Source: CAYVQE01 sp964633205 (GTDB taxonomy: Bacteria > Myxococcota > B64-G9). From it: a DNA stretch of 22,572 nt. The notes under the pieces were generated by a model. That model made no database searches. It had not been told where the DNA came from and worked only from the letters and a program-made list of their open reading frames with translations. The translations under genes and the position numbers were made by a program. How positions within the stretch are numbered: position 1 is the first letter of the stretch; each line of letters starts with the position of its first letter. Positions 5,295 to 11,481 of the stretch are shown in pieces. The DNA is taken from NCBI GenBank assembly GCA_964633205.1, contig CAZWFN010000106.1, positions 1 through 22,572 of the forward strand. The letters run 5' to 3'.

Positions 5295-7676
5295 TCACGA
5301 CCGGGCCCCCCGCGCCGCGCCGGGCCGCCGGCCGCGGCCGGGGCGCAGGGCCAGCGCCAGGGCCAGCAGCAGGGCCCAGCCCGCGGCCGGGCCGCCGGCG
5401 CTGCAGCCGCAGGCGCCCTCGATGCTGCCGGCCTCCGGGTCGGAGTCGGCGCCGCTGCCACCGTCGGGCTGCGGGCCCGGGTCGGCTCCGGCGTCGGGGC
5501 CGGCATCGGCTCCGGCATCGGGGCCGGCGTCGGCTCCGGCATCGGGGCCGGCATCGCTGCCGGCGTCCGTGCCGCCGTCGCTGCCGGCATCGCTGCCGCC
5601 GTCGGGTTGGATGTCGCCGCTGGTCGAGGCCACCAGCACCACGGCCGAGTGGGCCGGCACCTCGAGCTCCACCTGATCCTGCAGCGTGCCGGACAGGGTC
5701 TCGGTCTGCAGGCCGACCCGCTCGGCGTCTTCGTTGTGGGCGGTGATGGCGTCGGCGGTCAGCGTCACCGTGCGCAGCGGGGCCAGCCGTTGGTCGACGG
5801 TGACCTGGCGCGGCTGGCTGCGGTGGCGGTTGACGATCAGGATGGAGTAGATCTCGCCGTCGCGGTAGGGGTAGCAGGCCACGTAGGCCACGTCCTGCTC
5901 GCCGGTCAGCGCGTCGTCCCAGCTGCCGCCGCCGCTGACGCTGCAGCCGATCAGGTCGCCGGCCAGGTGGCGGTTGAACAGCTTCAGCGCGTAGAAGGCC
6001 GGCTTGCGCCGCACCTCGGGGTAGGGCCCGGTGGCGCCCCAGACGTTGCCGCCGTAGTGGAAGTGGTTGTTGGCCGTCACCCCGGCCCGGTTGGCCGCGG
6101 CGTAGAGGTCGATCAGCGACACGGCCGCGCCCAGGCTGACCTCCTTGTAGTACAGCGGCGAGGGGTCGTGCAGATCGTCTTCGTAGCCGCCCCAGGTGGC
6201 GTTGCCCTCGTAGACCGTGGTCTCGATGTCGCGGCCCTGGTTGGCCTGGCCAAAGGCGGTTTTCATGGCCGCGATCTCGCGCTCGTGCTTCGGCGCGTTG
6301 GCGAACAGGGCGCCGTAGATGGCCTCGTCGCTGTCTTGGGCCGTGCCGTTGCCGTAGTACAGGTCGATGGTGTGGAAGTCGGTCACGTCGCCGATGGCCG
6401 GCACCAGGGTGCCGTCGTAGGAGCCGGGCCAGCCGCCGATCCAGGTGGTGGGCCCGCGGCCGCAGAAGCCGACGCGCATGTTGTCGCGCCAGCCGGGCCG
6501 GGCCTTCATCTCGTCCATGCGCACCCGGTTGTAGGTGGCGAAGTTTTGCATCTGCTGCTCCAGCGGCTCGTCGCCGGCCGGGTCCATGTCCCAGTGGTCG
6601 TCGGGCGTGCCCCACAGCTCGTTGCCCAGCTCCAGGTAGATCACCTCGAACTCCTGGTCCCAGCGGCCGTGGCCGGCGGCCTGGCGCCGGGCGCCGTAGG
6701 CGGTGTCGGCGTCGCCGCCCAGGTAGTCGACCAGGTTGCCGTGGTCGACGTAGACGCCGGCGATCACCTCGTCGGTCAGATCGCCGATTTGCCAGTGCTC
6801 GTCGTCGGAAAAGGCCGGCGGCACGGTGATGAAGGGCTGGGCGCCGACCTCGGCGCACAGGGTCAGGAAGGTGTTCAGATCCAGGTCGGGCTGCAGCTCG
6901 GGCGGGCCGTAGTCGCGGTCCCAGCGGCGGCGGATGGCGCTTTCGAGCGGGATGCCGTTGACCCCCAGCCCGCCGAGGCGCAGCGTGGCCGGCTGCAGCT
7001 CGCGCAGCCGGTCGACGAAGGTGGCCGCCAGCCCGGTGGCCGGGTCGATGTCCTGCGGGTCCCAGGCGACCAGGTCGTCGAGCCAGTAGCTGGCCGGGTC
7101 CACGAACTGCACCGCGATGCCGCGCAGCAGGTGCTCGGCATCGGGGCTGTAGTCCCACTCGACCACGGTCCAGTCGCTGCCCGCGGTCAGCTCCGGGCCG
7201 TAGACGCCCTGCCAGCCGCCGTCGACCACGCCCAGCCGCAGCCGCGCCCCGGCCGCATCGGCGCGCACCTGCACCCGGATGCGGATGCTCTGGCCGGGCG
7301 ATACGGTGCGGATGTGGGGCAGCTGGGGCAGGTCCACCCGGCCCTGGCGCATGTCCGCCGGCGCCGCGGTCACGGTCACCCGCTGGCACTGGCGGCCGCT
7401 GACCGCCTGGCTGTCGTCCACCGCCGCGCTCAGCCCGCCGCCCGGCGACCAGGGCCAGCCGCGCTTGGCGAAGCCGTTGTCGTCGGCCGGGCCCTCGAAG
7501 CTGGGGTCGTCGACCAGGTTGGCGCCGACGAAGTCGTACCACGAGGTGCTGCCGTTGACCCCGATGCCCAGCCGCGACTTGGGCGCGATCACCGCATCGT
7601 CCAGCGTCAGCACCACCTGCTGCGCCGAGGCCGTCCCGGCCCAGCCGCACCAGAGCAGCACCACCAAACAGCGCAT
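5295..7676 (-). CDS. Secreted GH51-like alpha-L-arabinofuranosidase with MYXO-CTERM-like tail
   Basis: The 793-aa protein begins with a Sec signal peptide cut near TASA|QQ (residue 18). A carbohydrate-binding-like beta region spans about residues 50-205, followed by a clan GH-A barrel. LELGNELW at 348-355 supplies the probable acid/base E353, and TTVYEGNATWGG supplies the probable nucleophile E490. A beta domain follows to about residue 690, then a repetitive Asp-Ala-Gly linker and a C-terminal CGCSAGG plus hydrophobic helix plus RPGRGRR tail resembling MYXO-CTERM, a sorting signal that anchors or processes proteins at the myxobacterial surface. The family usually releases arabinose from arabinoxylan, arabinan or related polymers. 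GGGAGGT lies 17 bases before the ATG and just upstream of in-frame GTG codons at 7688-7694, so the true start may be one of those. The stop overlaps a possible start of the downstream hydrolase gene. Confidence 0.85.
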   Translation of the reverse strand: MRCLVVLLWCGWAGTASAQQVVLTLDDAVIAPKSRLGIGVNGSTSWYDFVGANLVDDPSFEGPADDNGFAKRGWPWSPGGGLSAAVDDSQAVSGRQCQRVTVTAAPADMRQGRVDLPQLPHIRTVSPGQSIRIRVQVRADAAGARLRLGVVDGGWQGVYGPELTAGSDWTVVEWDYSPDAEHLLRGIAVQFVDPASYWLDDLVAWDPQDIDPATGLAATFVDRLRELQPATLRLGGLGVNGIPLESAIRRRWDRDYGPPELQPDLDLNTFLTLCAEVGAQPFITVPPAFSDDEHWQIGDLTDEVIAGVYVDHGNLVDYLGGDADTAYGARRQAAGHGRWDQEFEVIYLELGNELWGTPDDHWDMDPAGDEPLEQQMQNFATYNRVRMDEMKARPGWRDNMRVGFCGRGPTTWIGGWPGSYDGTLVPAIGDVTDFHTIDLYYGNGTAQDSDEAIYGALFANAPKHEREIAAMKTAFGQANQGRDIETTVYEGNATWGGYEDDLHDPSPLYYKEVSLGAAVSLIDLYAAANRAGVTANNHFHYGGNVWGATGPYPEVRRKPAFYALKLFNRHLAGDLIGCSVSGGGSWDDALTGEQDVAYVACYPYRDGEIYSILIVNRHRSQPRQVTVDQRLAPLRTVTLTADAITAHNEDAERVGLQTETLSGTLQDQVELEVPAHSAVVLVASTSGDIQPDGGSDAGSDGGTDAGSDAGPDAGADAGPDAGADAGPDAGADPGPQPDGGSGADSDPEAGSIEGACGCSAGGPAAGWALLLALALALRPGRGRRPGAARGARS
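5476..5604. repeat. Asp-Ala-Gly linker repeat (about 18-bp periodicity)
   Basis: Tandem GGCATCGGCTCC / GGCATCGGGGCC-type units encode PDAGADAG-like repeats in the glycosidase linker before its C-terminal tail. Such flexible acidic linkers are common in exported myxobacterial proteins. The region is prone to copy-number change and to assembly error. Confidence 0.7.
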
Positions 7677-7794
7677 CGCGTCGCCCACCACCACCTCCCG
7701 GCTCGAAGTCGCTTCGTCTCGTCCCCGATGGCCAGCATAGCGCAGCTCGCGGGCCGATCGGAAGTGCTGGACCGCGGAGCGCCGGTGGTGGCGG

Positions 7795-7998
7795 ATGGCC
7801 CGGGCGCGTCTGTTCTGCGGGCGGGGACCGGTGTTATCATCGGGGTCGACCGCCGCGTTCAGCTGGTTTCCCGGCTACCGCTGGCGTTACACCTTCTGCG
7901 CCGGCTGCGGCGCGCACCTGGGCTGGCAGTTCGTGGGCCGGGCCGACGACGCGTTCTGGGGGCTGGTGCTGGCGCGGTTGATAGAGGCCGGCGAATGA
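7795..7998 (+). pseudogene. CULT (cereblon-type) domain fragment, N-terminal part missing
   Basis: The segment SWFPGYRW ... FCAGCGAHLGW ... FWGLVLARL matches the C-terminal half of the CULT domain, the thalidomide-binding fold known from cereblon and from bacterial single-domain proteins. The three cage tryptophans have the family spacing: W to W six residues apart, then W fourteen later. One zinc CxxC pair (CAGC) is kept. The N-terminal half, which should hold the other CxxC and the first strands, is absent; only about 20 unrelated residues precede the match and no Shine-Dalgarno sequence is visible. The stop overlaps an upstream ATG of the next lipoprotein gene. I read it as the 3' remnant of a CULT gene, although a mini-protein cannot be excluded. 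It sits on the promoter side of the divergent glycosidase gene. Confidence 0.6.
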
Positions 7999-8012
7999 GA
8001 AAGGAGCGCGGC

Positions 8013-8735
8013 ATGCGCATGGCGATCTTGTGCCTGGGGCTGGTGCTGCCGGCCGCGGCCGCCTGCGAGCAGGCGGATGGGGAGCAGCTGCGGAGTCCGG
8101 AGCCGAAGCCGGAGCAGGAGCTGAGACAGGCGAAGAAGAATCCGAAACAGGACGAGGAGCAGAAGCGGCAGGAGCATCAGGCGAACGAGCAAGAGAAGAA
8201 GCAGGAGGAGCGGCAGGACCGCGAGCGGGAAGGGCGGGCCGCGGGGTCTGGTGGTGATCAGCCGTGCCGGGCCCATGCCGAGTGCGCCTCCGGGGTCTGC
8301 AGCCGTTACAAGAAGGACAGCGGCTTCTGCGCTCCGGTCGACTGCCGGCCCGGGCAGCGGGCCGACAACAATCATTTCTTCTGCAACCGGCGGGGCGAAT
8401 GGGAGCGCTCGCGGCCCGCGGGCGCGGCCTGCGAGCGCGACGGGCAGTGCTTCGAGCCGACCTGCTTCATGGACCCGCTGTGCGACACCCGGCCGCGGGT
8501 CGAGGCGGTCTGTCAGAAGGGCGAGTGCGTCCACCGCGCCCGGCCCGACGGCTGCAGCGGACCCCGGCGGCGCAAGCTGCTGCACCCGGACGAGTACCGG
8601 GTCGACGCCGCCGGCCACTGCATGCAGAGCCTGGCCCAGCGGGTGCTGCGCACCGTCTGCGTGCCCTGCGGCAATGGCCGCTGCGATCCGCTGGAGTCGC
8701 ACTGCAATTGCCCCGAAGACTGCCCCCGGCCGTGA
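8013..8735 (+). CDS. Cys-rich probable lipoprotein with Glu/Gln/Lys-rich stalk
   Basis: AAGGAG at 8001-8006 is six bases before this ATG, which decides the start over the upstream ATG at 7995. The 240-aa product begins with a short signal peptide, MRMAILCLGLVLPAAAAC, with C18 as the probable lipidated cysteine. Residues 20-75 are a highly charged Glu/Gln/Lys stalk likely to be helical. The rest is a Cys-rich domain with about 18 cysteines, starting CRAHAECASGVC and ending CGNGRCDPLESHCNCPEDC, a pattern of the CGNGxC...CPxDC type repeated in many myxobacterial exported proteins. It is probably anchored in the outer membrane or exposed in the periplasm and disulfide-bonded. No enzymatic function can be inferred. 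Confidence 0.8.
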   Translation: MRMAILCLGLVLPAAAACEQADGEQLRSPEPKPEQELRQAKKNPKQDEEQKRQEHQANEQEKKQEERQDREREGRAAGSGGDQPCRAHAECASGVCSRYKKDSGFCAPVDCRPGQRADNNHFFCNRRGEWERSRPAGAACERDGQCFEPTCFMDPLCDTRPRVEAVCQKGECVHRARPDGCSGPRRRKLLHPDEYRVDAAGHCMQSLAQRVLRTVCVPCGNGRCDPLESHCNCPEDCPRP

Positions 8736-8777
8736 TCGAGGCGAACGGCGAGCGGGAAGGAGCGGGGCAGGGTCGGG

Positions 8778-9218
8778 TCAATTGCCGACGACCAGATTCA
8801 GCGCCAGGCTGTCGATCAGAAAGAAGGCACCGGTGGCCACCGCGATCCCCCCGAGGACCGAGGCGGTGATCACCACCCACTGCTCCACCTCGGTCTCGTC
8901 GACCCGCTCGATGGAGACGATGGCATCGGCCGGGATGAAGCGCAAGCAGATGTCGCCGCCGTCGGCCTGGCGCTGGATGGTCATGTCCGGCTGGCAGGTC
9001 TCGGGCGCGATCTCCACGCCCTGCTCGGTCCAGCTGCGGATCTCGCCCTCGAGCGGGCCCGGGCCGGCTTCGCAGCCGCGCACCAGGTGGATGCGGGCGG
9101 GCAGCGGCGGCTGGTTGTCCGGGTTGCTGGGCGGAGCGGTGCCCAGCGGCACGTAGGCGGTGCAGGCCCAGACCTGACCGGCCAGCACCAGCAGCGTCAT
9201 CCAGCGGCAGCGGCGCAA
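8778..9218 (-). CDS. Hypothetical lipoprotein with C-terminal membrane segment
   Basis: I choose the TTG at 9218 because GGAGG lies five bases upstream (9228-9224) and the product then starts with a good lipoprotein signal: RRCR, a hydrophobic stretch, then VWAC with the lipid cysteine near residue 20. ATG at 9200 is the alternative; the ATG at 9284 has no ribosome-binding site. The 146-aa mature protein has a Pro-rich stretch, three more cysteines in a central domain containing ADAIVSIERVDETEVEQW, and a C-terminal hydrophobic helix (WVVITASVLGGIAVATGAFF). I do not recognise the family. It converges with the Cys-rich lipoprotein gene 42 bp away. Confidence 0.72.
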   Translation of the reverse strand: MRRCRWMTLLVLAGQVWACTAYVPLGTAPPSNPDNQPPLPARIHLVRGCEAGPGPLEGEIRSWTEQGVEIAPETCQPDMTIQRQADGGDICLRFIPADAIVSIERVDETEVEQWVVITASVLGGIAVATGAFFLIDSLALNLVVGN

Positions 9219-9307
9219 GCTCGCCTCCCTCGAGACCGAAGCCCCCGGGGGACTCCAGCCGAATGGTCGATCGCCCCCGAGCATAGCAGGAGCGCGGCCC
9301 GGGGGAA

Positions 9308-9379
9308 ATGGATCCCGCCAGCAACAACTTCGCCTTCGGCGGCATCAATACCTCGATCGTGCTCAGAAGGATCGATTGA
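9308..9379 (+). pseudogene. 3' stub of a beta-ketoacyl synthase gene
   Basis: The 23-residue frame MDPASNNFAFGGINTSIVLR... ending RRID and TGA matches the extreme C-terminus of KAS/FabF-type condensing enzymes, where NSFGFGGxNxxLVxxR is a hallmark next to the active site. The upstream 390 residues expected of the family are absent. It lies between two minus-strand genes, on the promoter side of the lipoprotein gene. It cannot be functional alone. Confidence 0.6.
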
Positions 9380-9400
9380 GGGGCGTGGCGCGGGGCGCGT

Positions 9401-9419
9401 CGGCCCTCACCGAGGGCCG
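9401..9419. terminator. GC hairpin between convergent ends
   Basis: CGGCCCT-CACCG-AGGGCCG forms a 7-bp perfect stem with a 5-nt loop, placed after the KAS stub stop and just past the end of the PilZ gene. It has no T-tract on either side, so it is only a possible bidirectional terminator. Confidence 0.35.
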
Positions 9420-9433
9420 GCCGGCTGCGACCT

Positions 9434-9823
9434 TCAGGCGGCCGCCCGGTTGGCCCGGCGGTCGAGCCAGCGGGCCAGCCGGCGCTCGTCGTCGAAGGCG
9501 ATGCGGGTGAACCGGCCGCGCAGGCCGCTGCGGCCGCCGCCCAGCCGGATGCGGCCCAGCACCTCGCCGCGCACCAGCACCCATTCGCCCATGCCCTCGA
9601 GATCGACCAGCAGGTCGACCACCTGCCCGCAGCGGGCGTCGCGCTCGGAATGGAAGCAGAAGCCGCCGATGCCCACGTTGCCGCGGGTCTCGGCCGCCGC
9701 CGACTCGCCGTCGAACGAGACCACCAGGCCGGTGTCGAAGCGCGGTGACTCGCGCTCGTGGCCGTAGGCCCGGTGTTTGGAATTGACGTCCAGAATTTCG
9801 TTGATCCGTCGCCACAGGCTCAT
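9434..9823 (-). CDS. PilZ-domain protein, probable c-di-GMP receptor
   Basis: The 129-aa protein carries a single PilZ domain, which binds the second messenger cyclic di-GMP. The RxxxR motif is RESPR at residues 24-28. The second motif, (D/N)xSxxG in the family, is NVGIGG at 49-54, so the serine is replaced by glycine, a common variation in myxobacterial PilZ proteins but one that could lower affinity. A further beta-strand, VLVRGEVLGRIRL, and a final Arg-rich helix follow. There is no membrane segment, so it acts in the cytoplasm. No partner domain or neighbouring motility gene is present. Its upstream region is AT-rich and holds a CRP-type palindrome 81 bp from the start. Confidence 0.85.
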   Translation of the reverse strand: MSLWRRINEILDVNSKHRAYGHERESPRFDTGLVVSFDGESAAAETRGNVGIGGFCFHSERDARCGQVVDLLVDLEGMGEWVLVRGEVLGRIRLGGGRSGLRGRFTRIAFDDERRLARWLDRRANRAAA

Positions 9824-9855
9824 GGTCCGCTCTCCAGCGCAGTTTCCGCGTCCGG

Positions 9856-10167
9856 GTGGATCGACGGACGAGAATCAGAAAACTTCACAAAAATTCAGTG
9901 GGTTGTGATTTGGATCACGCCGGCCGGGGCGTGCTGTCCTATTCCCGGCCCATCCACCTGTGCCCCGTCTGCCTGCGCAAGCTGCAACACGCGGTGGGCT
10001 TCGACTACGCCGCGCGCTACCGCGCCCTGGAGGCCTTCTACCAGCGGGCCGGGCTGCGGCCCGAGGCGGCCTGGGTGCGCCGCCGGCTGGCCTTCATCCA
10101 AGGCGACAGCGGCGCGCCGGGCGCTGCCGGGGGTGACGAACAAGCGGCACCGGGCTCGGAAAACTGA
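9856..10167 (+). pseudogene. C-terminal archaemetzincin-like remnant
   Basis: From about 9930 the translation VLSYSRPIHLCPVCLRKLQ and the following GFDYAARYRALEAFYQRAG match the end of archaemetzincin proteases, where C(V/L)MxxS is followed by a CPxCLRKL zinc knuckle and an RY-L-FY helix. The CPVC pair is intact. The expected HExxHxxGxxHC catalytic motif and the cysteine before VLS are missing: the corresponding positions read KLHKNSVGCDLDHAGRG. Nothing of the N-terminal half remains, and the ATG at 9856 has no convincing ribosome-binding site. It therefore looks like a decayed 3' end, not an active peptidase. It is divergent from the PilZ gene and precedes the radical SAM gene by 94 bp. Confidence 0.6.
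9904..9919. promoter_or_regulatory. CRP/FNR-type palindrome
   Basis: TGTGA-TTTGGA-TCACG matches the CRP consensus TGTGA-N6-TCACA at nine of ten bases. It is 81 bp upstream of the PilZ start on the other strand, a reasonable place for control of that gene. It also falls inside the decayed archaemetzincin frame, so chance conservation of old coding sequence is possible. Confidence 0.45.
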
Positions 10168-10229
10168 GGCCGGCGGCGGGGCTCCTGGAAAAAAGAAGTG
10201 TCATTACGGGTTGTTGCGGTTTCGGCAAG

Positions 10230-10246
10230 GTGGCACGAAGATTGCT
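10230..10246 (+). promoter_or_regulatory. Sigma-54 (-24/-12) promoter of the radical SAM gene
   Basis: GTGGCACGAAGATTGCT is a near-perfect sigma-54 promoter: TGGCACG, four bases, TTGC, with the GG and GC dinucleotides exactly ten bases apart. Transcription should start about 12 bases after the GC, near 10257, only about five bases before the ATG at 10262. The message would be almost leaderless. Confidence 0.82.
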
Positions 10247-10261
10247 TTTTCGAGCAGCACC

Positions 10262-11383
10262 ATGAAAGTCGTGCTGCATCTGACCAAGAGCTGCAACCTG
10301 CGCTGCCGGTACTGCTACGCGGCCAGCAAGGGCCCGGAGCACATGGCGGCCGCGACCGCCCGGCAAGCGATAGAGCTGGCCATCGCCGAGGGCGGCGATT
10401 CGGCCTGCGTGTCGTTTTTCGGCGGCGAGCCGTTGCTGCTGTTCGACCGCATCCGCAAGCTGACCGCATACGCCCTGGCCGCCGGCCGGCGGGCCGGCTG
10501 TCGGATGCACTTTCGCCTGTCGACCAACGGGCTCTTGTTCGACGAGCACAAGCTGGCTTTCTGCCGCGATCACGGCCTGCTGTTCGCCGTCTCGATGGAC
10601 GGCGACCAGCAGGCCCACGACGCCCAGCGGGTCTTTCCCGACGGCAGCGGCTCCTACGCCGCGCTGCAGCGCAAGCTGGAGCTGATCCTGCGCTACAACC
10701 CGCGGGCCATCTTCACCAGCGTCATCACTCCGGCCACGGTGGAGCGGCTGCTGCCCTCGCTGGAGACCATGTGGGCTGCGGGCATCCGCTACTTCGTCCA
10801 CCAGCTCGATTACCACCATCCGGACTGGCGGCCCGAGCACCTCGAGCGGCTGGCCGAAAGCTACCGCCAGGCGGCCGGCTTCTACCTGGACAAGGTGCGC
10901 TCCGGCGAGCACTTCCACCTGGGCCTGTTCGACGACAAGATCAAGACCCACGCCGACTCGCCCTTCGAGCTGGGCCGCATCTGCGACTTCGGCGCCGAGA
11001 AGGTCTCGGTGGCCCCGGACGGCACGCTGTATCCCTGCGTACAGTTCATCTCGGATCGGCCGGACGCCGGGGACTACCGCATCGGCCACGTGGCCACCGG
11101 CTTCACGCCGCGGCGGGCCGAGCTGATCCGGGCCAACCGCCAGCCGCGGGCGCAATGCGCCGGCTGCGCCTTCGACGGCCGCTGCACCAACTACTGCGGC
11201 TGCGTCAACTGGCAGACGACCGGGCGGCTGACCGAGGTGCCGGGCATCCTGTGCGCCCACGAGCAGATGCTGATCCCCATCGCCGACGCCATCGGCAACC
11301 AGCTGTGGGCCGAACGCGAGGGCCATTTCTTGCACAAGCACTACCGGCACAACCGGGAGCTGTTCGCCTATGCCTTCGACTGA
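10262..11383 (+). CDS. Radical SAM/SPASM peptide- or protein-modifying enzyme
   Basis: The 373-aa enzyme has the radical SAM CX3CX2C motif at C11, C15 and C18, and FFGGEPLL (GGE at 54-56) for SAM binding. The C-terminal SPASM domain is textbook: C241-X12-G-X4-C259, then C299-X2-C302-X5-C308-X3-C312 and a distal C331, enough to bind two auxiliary 4Fe-4S clusters; C314 is extra. SPASM enzymes include sulfatase maturases and the enzymes that install thioether or carbon crosslinks in ribosomal peptides. No sulfatase is in the window. The gene starts directly behind a sigma-54 promoter, with no Shine-Dalgarno sequence and no usable later start before the first cluster motif. A Cys-rich membrane protein gene follows after 98 bp on the same strand and is the obvious candidate substrate or partner. 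Confidence 0.92.
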   Translation: MKVVLHLTKSCNLRCRYCYAASKGPEHMAAATARQAIELAIAEGGDSACVSFFGGEPLLLFDRIRKLTAYALAAGRRAGCRMHFRLSTNGLLFDEHKLAFCRDHGLLFAVSMDGDQQAHDAQRVFPDGSGSYAALQRKLELILRYNPRAIFTSVITPATVERLLPSLETMWAAGIRYFVHQLDYHHPDWRPEHLERLAESYRQAAGFYLDKVRSGEHFHLGLFDDKIKTHADSPFELGRICDFGAEKVSVAPDGTLYPCVQFISDRPDAGDYRIGHVATGFTPRRAELIRANRQPRAQCAGCAFDGRCTNYCGCVNWQTTGRLTEVPGILCAHEQMLIPIADAIGNQLWAEREGHFLHKHYRHNRELFAYAFD

Positions 11384-11481
11384 GCACCGCCGGGCTGAAG
11401 CGCCTTGTTCGAAGGAGCGGGCAATGACGGAATCGATGGCTTGAATATGCGCAGGCTGAACTCAGCCAGGGGAGATGGACG

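Noticed and set aside
5204..5604. Possible CRISPR or VNTR locus
   Set aside because: Repeat units are 9 and 18 bp, in frame inside two genes, with no spacers; they encode signal-peptide and linker repeats.
3304..7650. A continuous minus-strand open frame of about 1448 codons
   Set aside because: Only its 3' part (the hydrolase, 3304-5259) is real. Upstream it runs out of frame through the glycosidase gene and gives Arg/Gly/Ala low-complexity translation typical of GC-rich shadow frames.
4605..8735. A plus-strand open frame of about 1376 codons
   Set aside because: Antisense shadow of the glycosidase and hydrolase genes. Only the last part from 8013 is a real gene, with its own ribosome-binding site and signal peptide.
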